Below, piece by piece: positions 26,119 through 34,722 of a stretch of DNA of 64,000 bases. The notes below the pieces were generated by a model. It was not told the origin of the DNA and ran no database searches. It worked only from the letters and a program-made list of their open reading frames with translations. The stretch is from Roseateles depolymerans (GTDB taxonomy: Bacteria; Pseudomonadota; Gammaproteobacteria; Burkholderiales; Burkholderiaceae_C), in the NCBI RefSeq assembly GCF_003387155.1, contig NZ_QUMT01000001.1, positions 310,001 to 374,000 on the forward strand, given 5' to 3'. Every line of letters begins with the position of its first letter. Position 1 is the stretch's first letter. A program made the position numbers and the translations under genes.

Positions 26119-26146
26119 AAAACCCGGCTTCGGCCGGGTTTTTTTT
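26119..26146 (+). terminator. Intrinsic terminator after the histone-like gene
   Basis: AAAACCCGGC, tetraloop TTCG, GCCGGGTTTT with eight T's: a textbook rho-independent terminator. Confidence 0.92.
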
Positions 26147-26154
26147 GGCCCCCG

Positions 26155-26181
26155 GTTTGGCTGGCCTAGGGCCAGCCAAAC
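26155..26181. repeat. Intergenic inverted repeat and G/C-block element
   Basis: GTTTGGCTGGCC, TAG, GGCCAGCCAAAC is a perfect 12-bp-arm hairpin. It is followed by CCCCCCGAGGGGG and GGGGCGGCCCGGCGGG blocks up to about 26240. This looks like a dispersed intergenic repeat of the kind seen in Burkholderiales genomes; a copy count would need the genome. Confidence 0.55.
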
Positions 26182-26352
26182 ACCGCCCCCCGAGGGGGCT
26201 GTGGGCCTCCCTTGGGGCGGCCCGGCGGGTGGCCCTCGCAGCGAACCCACAGCCCCGCTTGGACGACGCTTCGCGCGTCCGGCGCGACTAGGTGCAGCGA
26301 GGTGCGGTGAACCGCGTCCGGTGCTCGCTTGGGCGGCCCGCGGGTGGGCGCT

Positions 26353-28110
26353 TCAGGGGTAGAAGAGTTCGACGGTGTAGCCGCTGATCTTGGTGTTGCC
26401 GCTGTCGAAAACGACTTGCAGTTGCTGCTCGGCGCCGGCAGTGAAAGACGATTGCGTGGCGTGCAGTTCCTGTGGGGACAGCATGCGGCGCACCACCAAT
26501 TGGCCCGAAGCATCCGTCAGGCTCAAATCCACCCAGGGCTGCGCCACGTCCCAGTTGCTGCGGTTGCGCAGGCTCAGGCTCAGCCGGTAATGGTTGCCTT
26601 CGCCCGCCGGGTTGAGACTGCTGCTCTCCACACTCAACGCCTCAATGTGCTGCCACGGCTTGAGCTCCTGGCCCATCGCCGTCGTCATCTTCAGCAGCAT
26701 CGGACGCGCAAACGGATACTGCGCAGCAATGGCCTCTCGCCCCTGCCATGCAATCTGGCCCGCCACACCGGCCAACAAACCCAACGCCGCCGTGCCCAAG
26801 GTCGCCCGCACCCACGGACGGTGCCAGCGCTGCGCAGACTCAGCCTTGCGCACAAAACTCGGCACCGACGCCGCAGCCTCCGCCGGCTCCCGGCCCTTGC
26901 TCCGCGCCTCCGCCTTGGCCGCCTTCTCCGCCGCCTTGCGCGTCAGCAACGCCAGCTTCTCCGCATCCTTCGCCGCTCGCGCCGCTTCCTTCTCAGCTTC
27001 GCGCGCCTGCTTCTCCGCTTCCTTGGCCGCCCGCTCCGCTTCCTTGGCCTCCTCCTTGGCCCGGCGCGCTGCCTCCGCCGCCTCGCGCGCCGCTGCCTTC
27101 TCGGCCGCCTTGCGCTCCGCACGCGTCATCGGCACATCCGTCTGCGCCGTCGGCATCAGCGAAGGTTCGCCCGGATCCACCGGCGCCCGCACCGGAATCC
27201 GCGGGTCCAGCGACGGCTCCTGCGTCTTGAGCTGCGCCGCCGTGGCTGAACTCAGGTTCAGCAAGACATCCGGGCGCTCGTCATCCGCCATCGGCGGTGG
27301 CAACTCGTCCTCTTCAAACCGCATGCCCTTGGGCTCGGGCAGATGCGACCTTGCATCCACCGCCGGCGCAGGCGGCGCCGTCAGGAAAGGCTCCACCCGG
27401 TCCTCGCCATACGACGACTCCGGCACCGCCGGCGGCTGCGCACGCCCGCTACCCCCCACCGCACGATTGCGCGGCCGGCTGTAGTGCCGCGGCGACGGCA
27501 GCAATGAATCCCCGTCGTCATCGTCAAAGTCGCCCGGCAAAGGACGCGACGGTGCAAACGGATTCAGCTCATTGTCATCATTGGCCAGCCAGCCACTGTC
27601 CCGCGGCGGCTCGATCGGCGGCGGCGGCATGCGGCGCGGCAAATCGTCAAACGCAGCCGCCATCGACTGGCTCGGGAACGTCGTCGCCCCCGGCTCCGGC
27701 CCACGACCGGGCAGCGACAGATCCCGCGAAGACGGTGGCGGAGTGACCGGCGGCGGCGCAAAAGTCGGCGGCGGGGTGTAGGCAGGCGGCGGCGGCGCAA
27801 ACGCGGGCGGCGGTGCATAAGCAGGCGGCGGTGCATAAGCAGGCGGCGGTGCATAAGCAGGCGGCGGTGGGGTCACCGCCGGTGCCGGGGCCGGAGCCTG
27901 CAGCGCCGGCTGACGCACGGCCGGCGCAGGCGCACCGGCCACCGGTGGCCATGGCGGCGGACTGTCGCGCTCCAGGTCAAACAGCTGCTCGCGCGCATCA
28001 AAGACCTCGGCACAGCGGCCGCAGCGCACCCAGCCTTCCGAGACGCGCAGCTGGTCCTGCACCACCCGGAAGATGGTGCCGCAGGTGGTGCAGCGAGTCG
28101 CAAGATTCAT
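26353..28110 (-). CDS. Zinc-ribbon (MJ0042) and DUF3426 domain membrane protein
   Basis: 585 residues. The N-terminal zinc ribbon has CTTC and CGRC pairs (C7, C10, C30, C33: RCTTCGTIFRV and WVRCGRCAEVFDA). A long low-complexity middle follows, with PPPAYA-type tandem repeats (about 80-135) and then a Lys/Glu/Ala coiled coil (about 350-410: KEAERAAKEAEKQAREAEKE). A single membrane segment (TLGTAALGLLAGVAGQIA) precedes the C-terminal DUF3426 domain. The start at 28110 gives MNLATRCTTC, the family's normal opening. Function unknown; it is conserved downstream of prmA in Burkholderiales and lies 285 bases away here. The repeat-rich middle is much longer than in most relatives. Confidence 0.85.
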   Translation of the reverse strand: MNLATRCTTCGTIFRVVQDQLRVSEGWVRCGRCAEVFDAREQLFDLERDSPPPWPPVAGAPAPAVRQPALQAPAPAPAVTPPPPAYAPPPAYAPPPAYAPPPAFAPPPPAYTPPPTFAPPPVTPPPSSRDLSLPGRGPEPGATTFPSQSMAAAFDDLPRRMPPPPIEPPRDSGWLANDDNELNPFAPSRPLPGDFDDDDGDSLLPSPRHYSRPRNRAVGGSGRAQPPAVPESSYGEDRVEPFLTAPPAPAVDARSHLPEPKGMRFEEDELPPPMADDERPDVLLNLSSATAAQLKTQEPSLDPRIPVRAPVDPGEPSLMPTAQTDVPMTRAERKAAEKAAAREAAEAARRAKEEAKEAERAAKEAEKQAREAEKEAARAAKDAEKLALLTRKAAEKAAKAEARSKGREPAEAAASVPSFVRKAESAQRWHRPWVRATLGTAALGLLAGVAGQIAWQGREAIAAQYPFARPMLLKMTTAMGQELKPWQHIEALSVESSSLNPAGEGNHYRLSLSLRNRSNWDVAQPWVDLSLTDASGQLVVRRMLSPQELHATQSSFTAGAEQQLQVVFDSGNTKISGYTVELFYP

Positions 28111-28355
28111 GGGCGGAATAATGCCAGAAACAGGGTCAGTCCTTGACGCTCGTCCCCTGCCCAAGGCGCTCCGCCACGGGCTCAGAGACGATTTGTCGCA
28201 ATTGCAGAGGACGCTCGTGGCGGGCACCAGGACAAGTGGCCATCACGATTCCCAGCCCTCTGTCGTCACTCATCAGTGATCAGCTCTCAGCTTTCAGCGC
28301 TTGGCCTTCAGCTCCGAGCCTTGAGCCTTCGCTTGAGCCCCGAGTTCGAGGCCGC

Positions 28356-28392
28356 AGCCCGAAGCCCGAAGCCCGAAGCCCGAAGCCCGAAG
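28356..28392. repeat. 7-bp tandem repeat (AGCCCGA)x5
   Basis: Five perfect copies of AGCCCGA plus AG, immediately after the 3' end of prmA. The surrounding 28111-28355 stretch has related CAGCTTTCAGC and TTGAGCC near-repeats and no gene. A slippage-prone site. Confidence 0.85.
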
Positions 28393-28395
28393 TTT

Positions 28396-29310
28396 TCAAC
28401 CCCGGCGGGCCGTCATCAGAATCCATCCATCTTCCTGGTCCGCCACCTCGAGCGACACAAACGGCGCATACGCCGCCTTCAGCTCGTCGGCCTGGCGCTC
28501 CAGAATACCGGCCAGCACCAGGTGACCGCCCGGCGCCAGGTGATTGCACAGCAGCGGCGCCAGCAGCTTCAGCGGCGTCGCCAGGATGTTGGCCAGCACC
28601 ACCGGATATTCGCCCTGCGCCGCATCGGGCAGCGCCGCATGGATGCTGACCTGATTCTCCTGCGCGTTCTGCAGGGACGACTGCACCGCCGCCGGATCAA
28701 TGTCCACCGCATCGATGCCACGCGCCCCGAACAGCGCCGTGGCAATGGCCAGAATCCCGGACCCGCAGCCGTAGTCCAGCACGCGGTCCCAGCCCGCCGC
28801 CTCATCCCCATGCGCCGCAATCCAGCGCAGGCACATCCGGGTCGTTGGATGCGAGCCGGTGCCGAAGGCCAGCCCCGGGTCCAGCCGCATCTTCTGCCGG
28901 GCCTGCGCCGGCGCTTCATGCCAGGACGGCACGATCCAGAAGGTGGGCGTGATCTCCACCGGCGCAAACTGCGACTGCGTCAGCCGCACCCAGTCCTGCT
29001 CTTCCACCGCCTGGATGGTCTGCACATGGACGTCGCTGGCCCAATCCTGCGCCAGCAGCAGCGTGGCCGCTTCAGTGGCCTGGGCTTCGGTCTCGAACAG
29101 GGCCTTGACCACCGAGCGGTCCCAGCCCGCCTTGGGCGCCGGCATGCCGGGCTCGCCGAAGAGGGCGTTCTCGATCGGGGTGTCCGCATCGGCGTCTTCC
29201 ACCGAGACCGCCAGGGACTCGATCTCCATCAACGCGTCGCTGACGGTTTCCACGTCCTCTTCGCGGCAGATCAGGATCAGTTCGTGCAACTTGGCGTCGC
29301 TCGTGCTCAT
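28396..29310 (-). CDS. prmA: Ribosomal protein L11 methyltransferase
   Basis: 304 residues. The N-terminal substrate-recognition domain (MSTSDAKLHELILICREEDVE) is followed by the Rossmann methyltransferase with FGTGSHPTTRMCLRW, VLDYGCGSGILAIATALFGA (SAM-binding motif I), DIDPAAVQSS and VLANILATPLKLLAPLL, all signatures of PrmA. It trimethylates several amines of L11. Length is normal. It lies 93 bases downstream of accC in the conserved aroQ-accB-accC-prmA order and is probably co-transcribed. Confidence 0.96.
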   Translation of the reverse strand: MSTSDAKLHELILICREEDVETVSDALMEIESLAVSVEDADADTPIENALFGEPGMPAPKAGWDRSVVKALFETEAQATEAATLLLAQDWASDVHVQTIQAVEEQDWVRLTQSQFAPVEITPTFWIVPSWHEAPAQARQKMRLDPGLAFGTGSHPTTRMCLRWIAAHGDEAAGWDRVLDYGCGSGILAIATALFGARGIDAVDIDPAAVQSSLQNAQENQVSIHAALPDAAQGEYPVVLANILATPLKLLAPLLCNHLAPGGHLVLAGILERQADELKAAYAPFVSLEVADQEDGWILMTARRG

Positions 29311-29403
29311 GGTGGCTCCAGAAAGCGTGAAGCCCCCAAGGCGGCCCGATGGGCCCGCGCTTGAGGGCGGGGACGCCCGAAGGCGTCAGTCAACAGGGGA
29401 GGG

Positions 29404-30753
29404 TCAGCGCTTGTGCTGGCTCATCCACGATTCTAGATAGTGAATGTCCGTGCCGCCTTCGATGAACTTGGCGTCCGCCATCAGCTCGCGGTGCAGCGGG
29501 ATGTTGGTCTGGATGCCTTCCACCACCGTCTCCGACAGGGCAATGCGCATGCGCGCCAGCGCCTGCTCCCGCGTGTCGCCGTGCACGATGATCTTGCCGA
29601 TCATCGAGTCGTAGTTGGGCGGCACGAAGTAGTTGGTGTAGGCATGCGAGTCCACCCGCACCCCGGGGCCACCCGGCGGATGCCACATGGTGATGCGGCC
29701 AGGCGACGGGATGAACTTCACCGGGTCTTCGGCATTGATGCGGCATTCGATGGAATGGCCCCGCATCGTGATGTTGCGCTGGGTGAAGGGCAGCTTCTCG
29801 CCCGCGGCAATGCGGATCTGCATCTGCACGATGTCGATGCCGGTCACCAGTTCCGTCACCGGATGCTCCACCTGCACGCGGGTGTTCATCTCGATGAAGT
29901 AGAACTCGCCGTTCTCATACAGGAACTCGAAGGTGCCCGCGCCGCGGTAGCCCATCTTCTTGCAGGCGGCCGCGCAGCGGTCCCCCACACGCTCGATCAG
30001 GCGACGCGGAATGCCGGGTGCCGGCGCTTCCTCGATGATCTTTTGGTGGCGGCGCTGCATGGAGCAGTCGCGCTCGCCCAGCCAGACGGCATTCTTGAAG
30101 CCGTCCGCCAGCACCTGGATTTCCACGTGACGCGGATGCTCCAGAAACTTTTCCATGTAGACCTGCGGATTGCCGAAGGCCGCACCGGCCTCGGCCTTGG
30201 TCATCTGCACCGCATTGACCAGGGCCGCCTCGGTGTGCACGACCCGCATGCCGCGGCCACCGCCGCCGCCAGCGGCCTTGATGATGACCGGATAACCGAC
30301 CGTGCGGGCAATGCGCACGATCTCCTTGGGATCGTCCGGCAACGCGCCATCAGAGCCCGGCACGCAAGGCACGCCGGCCTTGATCATGGCCTGCTTGGCC
30401 GCCACCTTGTCGCCCATGGTCCGGATGTTTTCCGGGGTGGGGCCGATGAAGGTGAAGCCGCTGCGCTCCACGCGCTCGGCAAAGTCCGCGTTCTCGCTGA
30501 GGAAGCCGTAGCCGGGGTGGATGGCTTCGGCGTCCGTCACCTCGGCGGTGGCGATGATCGCCGGCATGCTGAGGTAGCTCTGGGCGGACGGGGCAGGGCC
30601 GATGCACACCGCTTCATCCGCCAGCTTGACGTACTTGGCGTCGCGGTCGGCCTCGGAGTAGACCACCACCGACTTCACGCCCAGTTCGCGGCAGGCGCGC
30701 TGGATGCGAAGGGCGATTTCTCCCCGGTTGGCGATCAGGATCTTCTTGAACAT
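29404..30753 (-). CDS. accC: Acetyl-CoA carboxylase, biotin carboxylase subunit
   Basis: 449 residues, the standard length. The N-terminus [25 protein letters not shown], the ATP-grasp glycine loop [50 protein letters not shown] and [16 protein letters not shown] are all present. It carboxylates biotin on AccB using ATP and bicarbonate, the first step of fatty-acid synthesis. AAGGCGGCGGC gives a ribosome-binding site. It starts 9 bases after accB ends, so the two are co-expressed. Confidence 0.98.
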   Translation of the reverse strand: MFKKILIANRGEIALRIQRACRELGVKSVVVYSEADRDAKYVKLADEAVCIGPAPSAQSYLSMPAIIATAEVTDAEAIHPGYGFLSENADFAERVERSGFTFIGPTPENIRTMGDKVAAKQAMIKAGVPCVPGSDGALPDDPKEIVRIARTVGYPVIIKAAGGGGGRGMRVVHTEAALVNAVQMTKAEAGAAFGNPQVYMEKFLEHPRHVEIQVLADGFKNAVWLGERDCSMQRRHQKIIEEAPAPGIPRRLIERVGDRCAAACKKMGYRGAGTFEFLYENGEFYFIEMNTRVQVEHPVTELVTGIDIVQMQIRIAAGEKLPFTQRNITMRGHSIECRINAEDPVKFIPSPGRITMWHPPGGPGVRVDSHAYTNYFVPPNYDSMIGKIIVHGDTREQALARMRIALSETVVEGIQTNIPLHRELMADAKFIEGGTDIHYLESWMSQHKR

Positions 30754-30762
30754 GCCGCCGCC

Positions 30763-31233
30763 TTATTCGATGACGATCAGCGGCTGGCCGTATTCCACCG
30801 GCTGACCGTTCTCGGCCAGGACCTTGACGATGGTGCCGGACTTGTCGGCTTCGATCTCGTTCATGATCTTCATCGCCTCGATGATGCAGATGGCATCGCC
30901 TTCCTTGACCTGCTGACCCACTTCCACGAAGGGCTTGGCATTGGGGCTGGAGGCGCGGTAGAAAGTGCCCACCATGGGCGACTTCACCACATGGCCGGTT
31001 TCCACCGGGGCAGCCGGCGCGGCCGCTGGCGCAGCACCGGCGGCGGGGGCGGGCGCTGCGGCCTGGGCGGGCACCATCGGCTGGGCCGCCTGCATCACCG
31101 GCATGGCCGCCACCAGGGGCGTGCCATCGGACTTGACGATGCGCACCTTGCCATCGGCTTCGGTGATTTCAAGTTCAGAGATGTTCGACTCGGACACGAG
31201 GTCGATCAGGGTCTTGAGCTTGCGCAAATCCAT
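30763..31233 (-). CDS. accB: Acetyl-CoA carboxylase, biotin carboxyl carrier protein
   Basis: 156 residues. N-terminal helix [23 protein letters not shown], an Ala/Pro linker (about 50-78), then the biotinyl domain with [13 protein letters not shown] and the biotin-lysine motif EAMKIMNEI (Lys122). It shuttles carboxybiotin between AccC and the AccA/AccD transferase. GGAGAAACCCT precedes the ATG. It lies 63 bases downstream of aroQ. Confidence 0.98.
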   Translation of the reverse strand: MDLRKLKTLIDLVSESNISELEITEADGKVRIVKSDGTPLVAAMPVMQAAQPMVPAQAAAPAPAAGAAPAAAPAAPVETGHVVKSPMVGTFYRASSPNAKPFVEVGQQVKEGDAICIIEAMKIMNEIEADKSGTIVKVLAENGQPVEYGQPLIVIE

Positions 31234-31296
31234 AGGGTTTCTCCAACGGGGAAGGTTGTGTTTTCGTCTGTGCCCGACACGGGCCCGGCCGCAAGG

Positions 31297-31734
31297 CTAG
31301 GCGCCGCGATGATTCAGCGCGTACTGCAAGGCCAGCTGATACCCCAGAGGGCCCAGCCCGCAGATCACGCCCACCGCAAGCTCCGACACATAACTGTGAT
31401 GTCGGAAGGACTCCCTGCGGTGGATGTTGGACAGGTGAACTTCAACAAAGGGCAGCGCCACCGCCGCCAGCGCGTCGCGAATCGCCACGCTGGTGTGGGT
31501 GTAGGCCGCCGGGTTGATGATGATGAAGCGCGTTCCGTCGCGCCCGGCCGCCTGGATGCGGTCCACCAGGGCTCCCTCGTGGTTGCTCTGGAAGGTGTCG
31601 AGCTGCGCGCCGGCTTCCTGCGCCTTCTGCCGCAGATCGTCGTCGATCTGCTTCAAAGTGTGCGCGCCATAGACCTCGGGCTCCCGGGTGCCGAGAAGGT
31701 TGAGGTTGGGGCCGTGAACAACAAGAATCTGCAT
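31297..31734 (-). CDS. aroQ: 3-dehydroquinate dehydratase, type II
   Basis: 145 residues from ATG 31734 ([19 protein letters not shown]). The type II enzyme signatures are the [13 protein letters not shown] opening with the catalytic Tyr in EVYG, the [13 protein letters not shown] loop, [17 protein letters not shown] and the catalytic His in [19 protein letters not shown]. It catalyses the third shikimate step, trans dehydration of 3-dehydroquinate. An ATG at 31755 would add 7 residues with no better ribosome-binding site; AGGA lies 9 bases before the chosen one. It heads the accB-accC-prmA group. The next 178 bases (31735-31912) hold nothing clear. Confidence 0.95.
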   Translation of the reverse strand: MQILVVHGPNLNLLGTREPEVYGAHTLKQIDDDLRQKAQEAGAQLDTFQSNHEGALVDRIQAAGRDGTRFIIINPAAYTHTSVAIRDALAAVALPFVEVHLSNIHRRESFRHHSYVSELAVGVICGLGPLGYQLALQYALNHRGA

Positions 31735-31912
31735 CTGCGACCGGTCCTGACTCATTAGAGCGAAGACACTAGAAGCGTAAAAGGCTGGACTTTACGCCTT
31801 TTGCCCCCAGATCCAGGCAGCTTCACAAAAATAAATGGCTTGACCCTGCCCAGTCACTTGGCTATGGCATGCCAGATGCCAGGGCCTCCCCCGTTTGGCG
31901 CTTGACGGCAGC

Positions 31913-32491
31913 TCAAACTTTGCTAGTTGCCACCATTTGGCGTAGCTCTTCGAGGTTGGTGGCCCCCAGTTTGCGCCAGATCGGCTCACCTTGCACGCCG
32001 AAGGCGACGGTAAAGGGAAGGCCGCCTTTGCTGTTGCCCAGCTGGCGCGACAGGTCGGTGCCCGTCAGACCGGCCAGGGCAACCGGGAAGCGCAGCGGCA
32101 GCTTGGCCAGGAATCCACGGACCGGCGTGGGCGCATCCACGGCCAGACCCAGCACCTGCCAGCCCTTGGCCGCGAATTCCTCGTGGAACTGATTGATTTC
32201 CGGCAGTTCCTTGACGCAAGGCGCACACCAGGTGGCCCAGAAATTCAGCAGCAGCGGCTTGCCGCGCAGTTGCTGCGCGGGCAGGTAGGGCTGCTGGTCC
32301 AGGGTGTCGAAGCTGGCGTTCCAGAAGGCAGCAGCCGGCTCGGACAGGGGGCCGGTCGCCGGTGCTCCGGCGCCTGCACCCGCGCTCGCACCAGCAGCCG
32401 CCTCGCGCTCATGGCGCAAGGCCAGCAGGGCGCCGCCCGCCACCGCCACGCCGCCCACGGCGGCCCATCCCAGAACATGTCGTCGCTGCAT
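31913..32491 (-). CDS. TlpA-like thioredoxin-fold protein (periplasmic disulfide reductase)
   Basis: 192 residues. The N-terminus MQRRHVLGWAAVGGVAVAGGALL is a twin-Arg-like or Sec membrane anchor; RR with few hydrophobic residues is weakly Tat-like. The thioredoxin domain has NFWATWCAPCVKELPEIN (WCAPC, 88-92), with the cis-Pro in GGLPFT. TlpA/ResA proteins reduce cytochrome c or other periplasmic disulfides. Its ATG shares one base with the stop of the upstream gene (TGATG), so it is translationally coupled to that unknown protein. Confidence 0.85.
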   Translation of the reverse strand: MQRRHVLGWAAVGGVAVAGGALLALRHEREAAAGASAGAGAGAPATGPLSEPAAAFWNASFDTLDQQPYLPAQQLRGKPLLLNFWATWCAPCVKELPEINQFHEEFAAKGWQVLGLAVDAPTPVRGFLAKLPLRFPVALAGLTGTDLSRQLGNSKGGLPFTVAFGVQGEPIWRKLGATNLEELRQMVATSKV

Positions 32492-33081
32492 CAGGCGTCC
32501 TTCATCAAGTGTCGAAGCGCGGTCAGGTCGCCCCGCTCGGTGCGTCCCCGGGCATCCGGCTTGAGCGCGCCGCGCTGGTCGTTGTAGTCCAGAATGGTCA
32601 GCGCCAGCGTCACCCGTTCATTCAGGGCGCGGCAGGGCACATCCAGGATCAATTGGTCCACCGTGTCCCCACGGCTGTTGCGGGCCTGGCCGACGTCGTA
32701 ATCCACGCCCTGATTGAGCAGGGCGATCTCCGCCGATTTGCTGTCGTCACAGTACAGCTGCAGATGGATGTTGGACAGCCGGGTGGCGGTCCCGCGCCAG
32801 ACGGCGCCGGTCAGGTGGGGGCGAAACTCCGCCAGCCGTTCCATCCAGACCGCGGCCACCTCCCGCAGCGCGGCCAGTTCGGCCGGCTGGGTGTCCGCGC
32901 AGAAGATCGACAGGTATTCCCGAACCTGGTCTTCCAGTTCGTCGTTGTCCGGCAGCTTGGTGCGGGGCGGCAGGCCCAGGGCGCGCAGCGCTCGGGTCTT
33001 GGCCGGTCCGTATTCCAGGCCTTCTTCCACAATCAACCGGGCCGCCGCAGCGGCGATCTCGGTGCTCAGTTCGGAACTCAT
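32491..33081 (-). CDS. Conserved hypothetical protein, Burkholderiales-type
   Basis: 196 residues. Recognisable blocks are LIVEEGLEYGPAKTRALRALG, FCADTQPAELAALREVAAVWMERLAEFRP, GAVWRGTATRLSNIHLQLYCDD and SAEIALLNQGVDYDVG. Similar sequences in this order are sometimes labelled as murein ligases by name only; no Mur ligase motif is present, so I give no function. WRGTATRLSNIHLQLYCDD faintly recalls nucleotidyltransferase folds. It overlaps mtgA by 4 bases (ATGA) and the TlpA gene by one, fixing both ends. Confidence 0.75.
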   Translation of the reverse strand: MSSELSTEIAAAAARLIVEEGLEYGPAKTRALRALGLPPRTKLPDNDELEDQVREYLSIFCADTQPAELAALREVAAVWMERLAEFRPHLTGAVWRGTATRLSNIHLQLYCDDSKSAEIALLNQGVDYDVGQARNSRGDTVDQLILDVPCRALNERVTLALTILDYNDQRGALKPDARGRTERGDLTALRHLMKDA

Positions 33082-33827
33082 GGCAACTCCACGGCACCCA
33101 TACGAGCCTCAATAGTGCCTGCACGGCTGAGCAAGTAGGGCGAACGTGGGCGTTTCTCGAATCGCTTGGGCGCCGGCAGCATCACCGCCAGGTTGGCGGC
33201 CTGCTGCGGACTCAGCCGGGCGGCATCGACCTGGAAGTAGCGACGGGCGGCGGCCTGGGCGCCAAACACGCCTTCGCCCCACTCCACATGATTCAGGTAC
33301 AGCTCCAGAATGCGCTGCTTGCTGAGCAGCGCCTCCAGCATGTAGGTGAGGACGAATTCCTGGCCCTTGCGCACAAAGGTGCGCTCGGAACTGAGGAAGA
33401 GGTTCTTGGCCAGTTGCTGGGTGATGGTGGACCCGCCCACGATCTTGGCCATGGGCGCAGGTTTGCTCGGGGCGGTGACGGCCAGGCGGGCGGCGCGTTT
33501 TTCGGCCCGCTCCAGTTCCTTCTGGTTGCGCTCCCAGGCCTTTTCCATCGCTTCCCAGTCCACGCCGCCGTGCTCATTGAAACCGGCGTCCTCACTGGCG
33601 ATGACCGCCCGCTTCAGGTTGATGCTGATCTGGTCAGCATCCATCCAGCGCTGCGCCCAGACGACGGAGCCCTTTTCACGCACCAGGCGCAGGATCTCCG
33701 TGCGCTGGAAACTGGTCGATTCCGGCGGCAGCACCGCCATCAGCGCGATGCGGGCGGCGAAGAAGAGTTGCAGGCAGAGGATGCTGACGATCAGCATCAG
33801 CACCAGTCGCATGAACTGTCTCAGCAT
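33078..33827 (-). CDS. mtgA: Monofunctional biosynthetic peptidoglycan transglycosylase
   Basis: 249 residues. One N-terminal membrane segment (LRQFMRLVLMLIVSILCLQLFF), then the GT51 fold with KRAVIASEDAGFNEHGGVDW (catalytic Glu in SEDAGF), GGSTITQQLAKNLFLSSERT and RILELYLNHVEWGEGVFG. It polymerises lipid II glycan strands. There is an insertion between the first two motifs (ERNQKELERAEKRAARLAVTA), longer than in E. coli MtgA. AGGTGGAGG stands before ATG 33827. It overlaps aroE by 7 bases. Confidence 0.95.
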   Translation of the reverse strand: MLRQFMRLVLMLIVSILCLQLFFAARIALMAVLPPESTSFQRTEILRLVREKGSVVWAQRWMDADQISINLKRAVIASEDAGFNEHGGVDWEAMEKAWERNQKELERAEKRAARLAVTAPSKPAPMAKIVGGSTITQQLAKNLFLSSERTFVRKGQEFVLTYMLEALLSKQRILELYLNHVEWGEGVFGAQAAARRYFQVDAARLSPQQAANLAVMLPAPKRFEKRPRSPYLLSRAGTIEARMGAVELP

Positions 33828-34717
33828 GCGGCCTCCACCTGACGACGCAGTTCGGCCAGCACCGGGGCACTGTCCGGGCGCACGCCGCGCCACAGCTCAA
33901 ACGATTCCACTGCTTGCTCCACCAGCATGCCCAAGCCATCCCGCAGGCAGGCCGACGGGCCGCCCTGGTCCGCCGCCCAGCGCAAAAAGCCCTGGGCCGG
34001 CTTGCCGTACATCATGTCCACCGCCACACCGCCGGCGGCCAGCACCAGACGGTCCGGCTGGGGCAGGGGCAGCCCTGCGCCGCTCAGGGAGCTGCTGGTG
34101 CCGTTGATGACGACGTCATAACGACCGTCGGTCTGGTCCAGTCCGCCGGAGCGCAGGCGCACGCCGTGATGGTCGGCAAAGGCCTGGTGGCTGGCGACCA
34201 GCGCCAGGGCCTTGTCCGGGCTGCGGTTGACGATATGAATTTCGGCCGGTCGGGCCGCGACCAGGCTGCCCAGCACGCCCGCCGAGGCGCCGCCCGCCCC
34301 GATCAGCAGCATCCGCAGGCCCGCGAGCGGCCTGCCGGCATTACGCTGCAGGTCGGAGACCAGGCCCGCACCATCGGTGTTGTCGCCTAGCCAGCCGTCT
34401 GCATCAAACCGCAGCACATTCACCGCGCCAGCCAGTGTCGCCCGGGGGGTGAGCCGGCTCGCCAGCGATGCCGCTTCAAATTTAAAAGGCACGGTGACAT
34501 TGCAGCCGCGTCCGCCGGCAGCGGCGAAGGCGCGCACCGTGGCTTCGAAGGCGTCGAGCGGACACAGCAGTCGCTCATAGGTCAGCACCTGCCCGGTCTC
34601 GCGGGCGAAGGCGGCATGAATATCCGGGGACCGGCTGTGGGCCACCGGGTTGCCGGCGACGGCATATCGATCCATGGCCGCGGGACCCGGACCTTGCGCA
34701 GAAGAAGGCTCACTCAT
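33821..34717 (-). CDS. aroE: Shikimate dehydrogenase
   Basis: 298 residues. MDRYAVAGNPVAHSRSPDIH (shikimate-binding Ser pair), GCNVTVPFK (catalytic Lys), GDNTDGAGLVSDL and the NADP loop IGAGGASAGVLGSL are standard, as is the C-terminal GLGMLVEQAVESFELWRG. It reduces 3-dehydroshikimate with NADPH. The start could be 34717 (used here) or the Met at 34675, where the conserved part begins; neither has a good ribosome-binding site. It lies in an overlapping run with the TonB-like gene before and mtgA after. Confidence 0.95.
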   Translation of the reverse strand: MSEPSSAQGPGPAAMDRYAVAGNPVAHSRSPDIHAAFARETGQVLTYERLLCPLDAFEATVRAFAAAGGRGCNVTVPFKFEAASLASRLTPRATLAGAVNVLRFDADGWLGDNTDGAGLVSDLQRNAGRPLAGLRMLLIGAGGASAGVLGSLVAARPAEIHIVNRSPDKALALVASHQAFADHHGVRLRSGGLDQTDGRYDVVINGTSSSLSGAGLPLPQPDRLVLAAGGVAVDMMYGKPAQGFLRWAADQGGPSACLRDGLGMLVEQAVESFELWRGVRPDSAPVLAELRRQVEAAC

Positions 34718-34722
34718 GGGGA

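Noticed and set aside
32491-33081. Murein ligase (MurC-like) function
   Set aside because: No ATP-binding GTxGK motif or Mur ligase fold features, and far too short.
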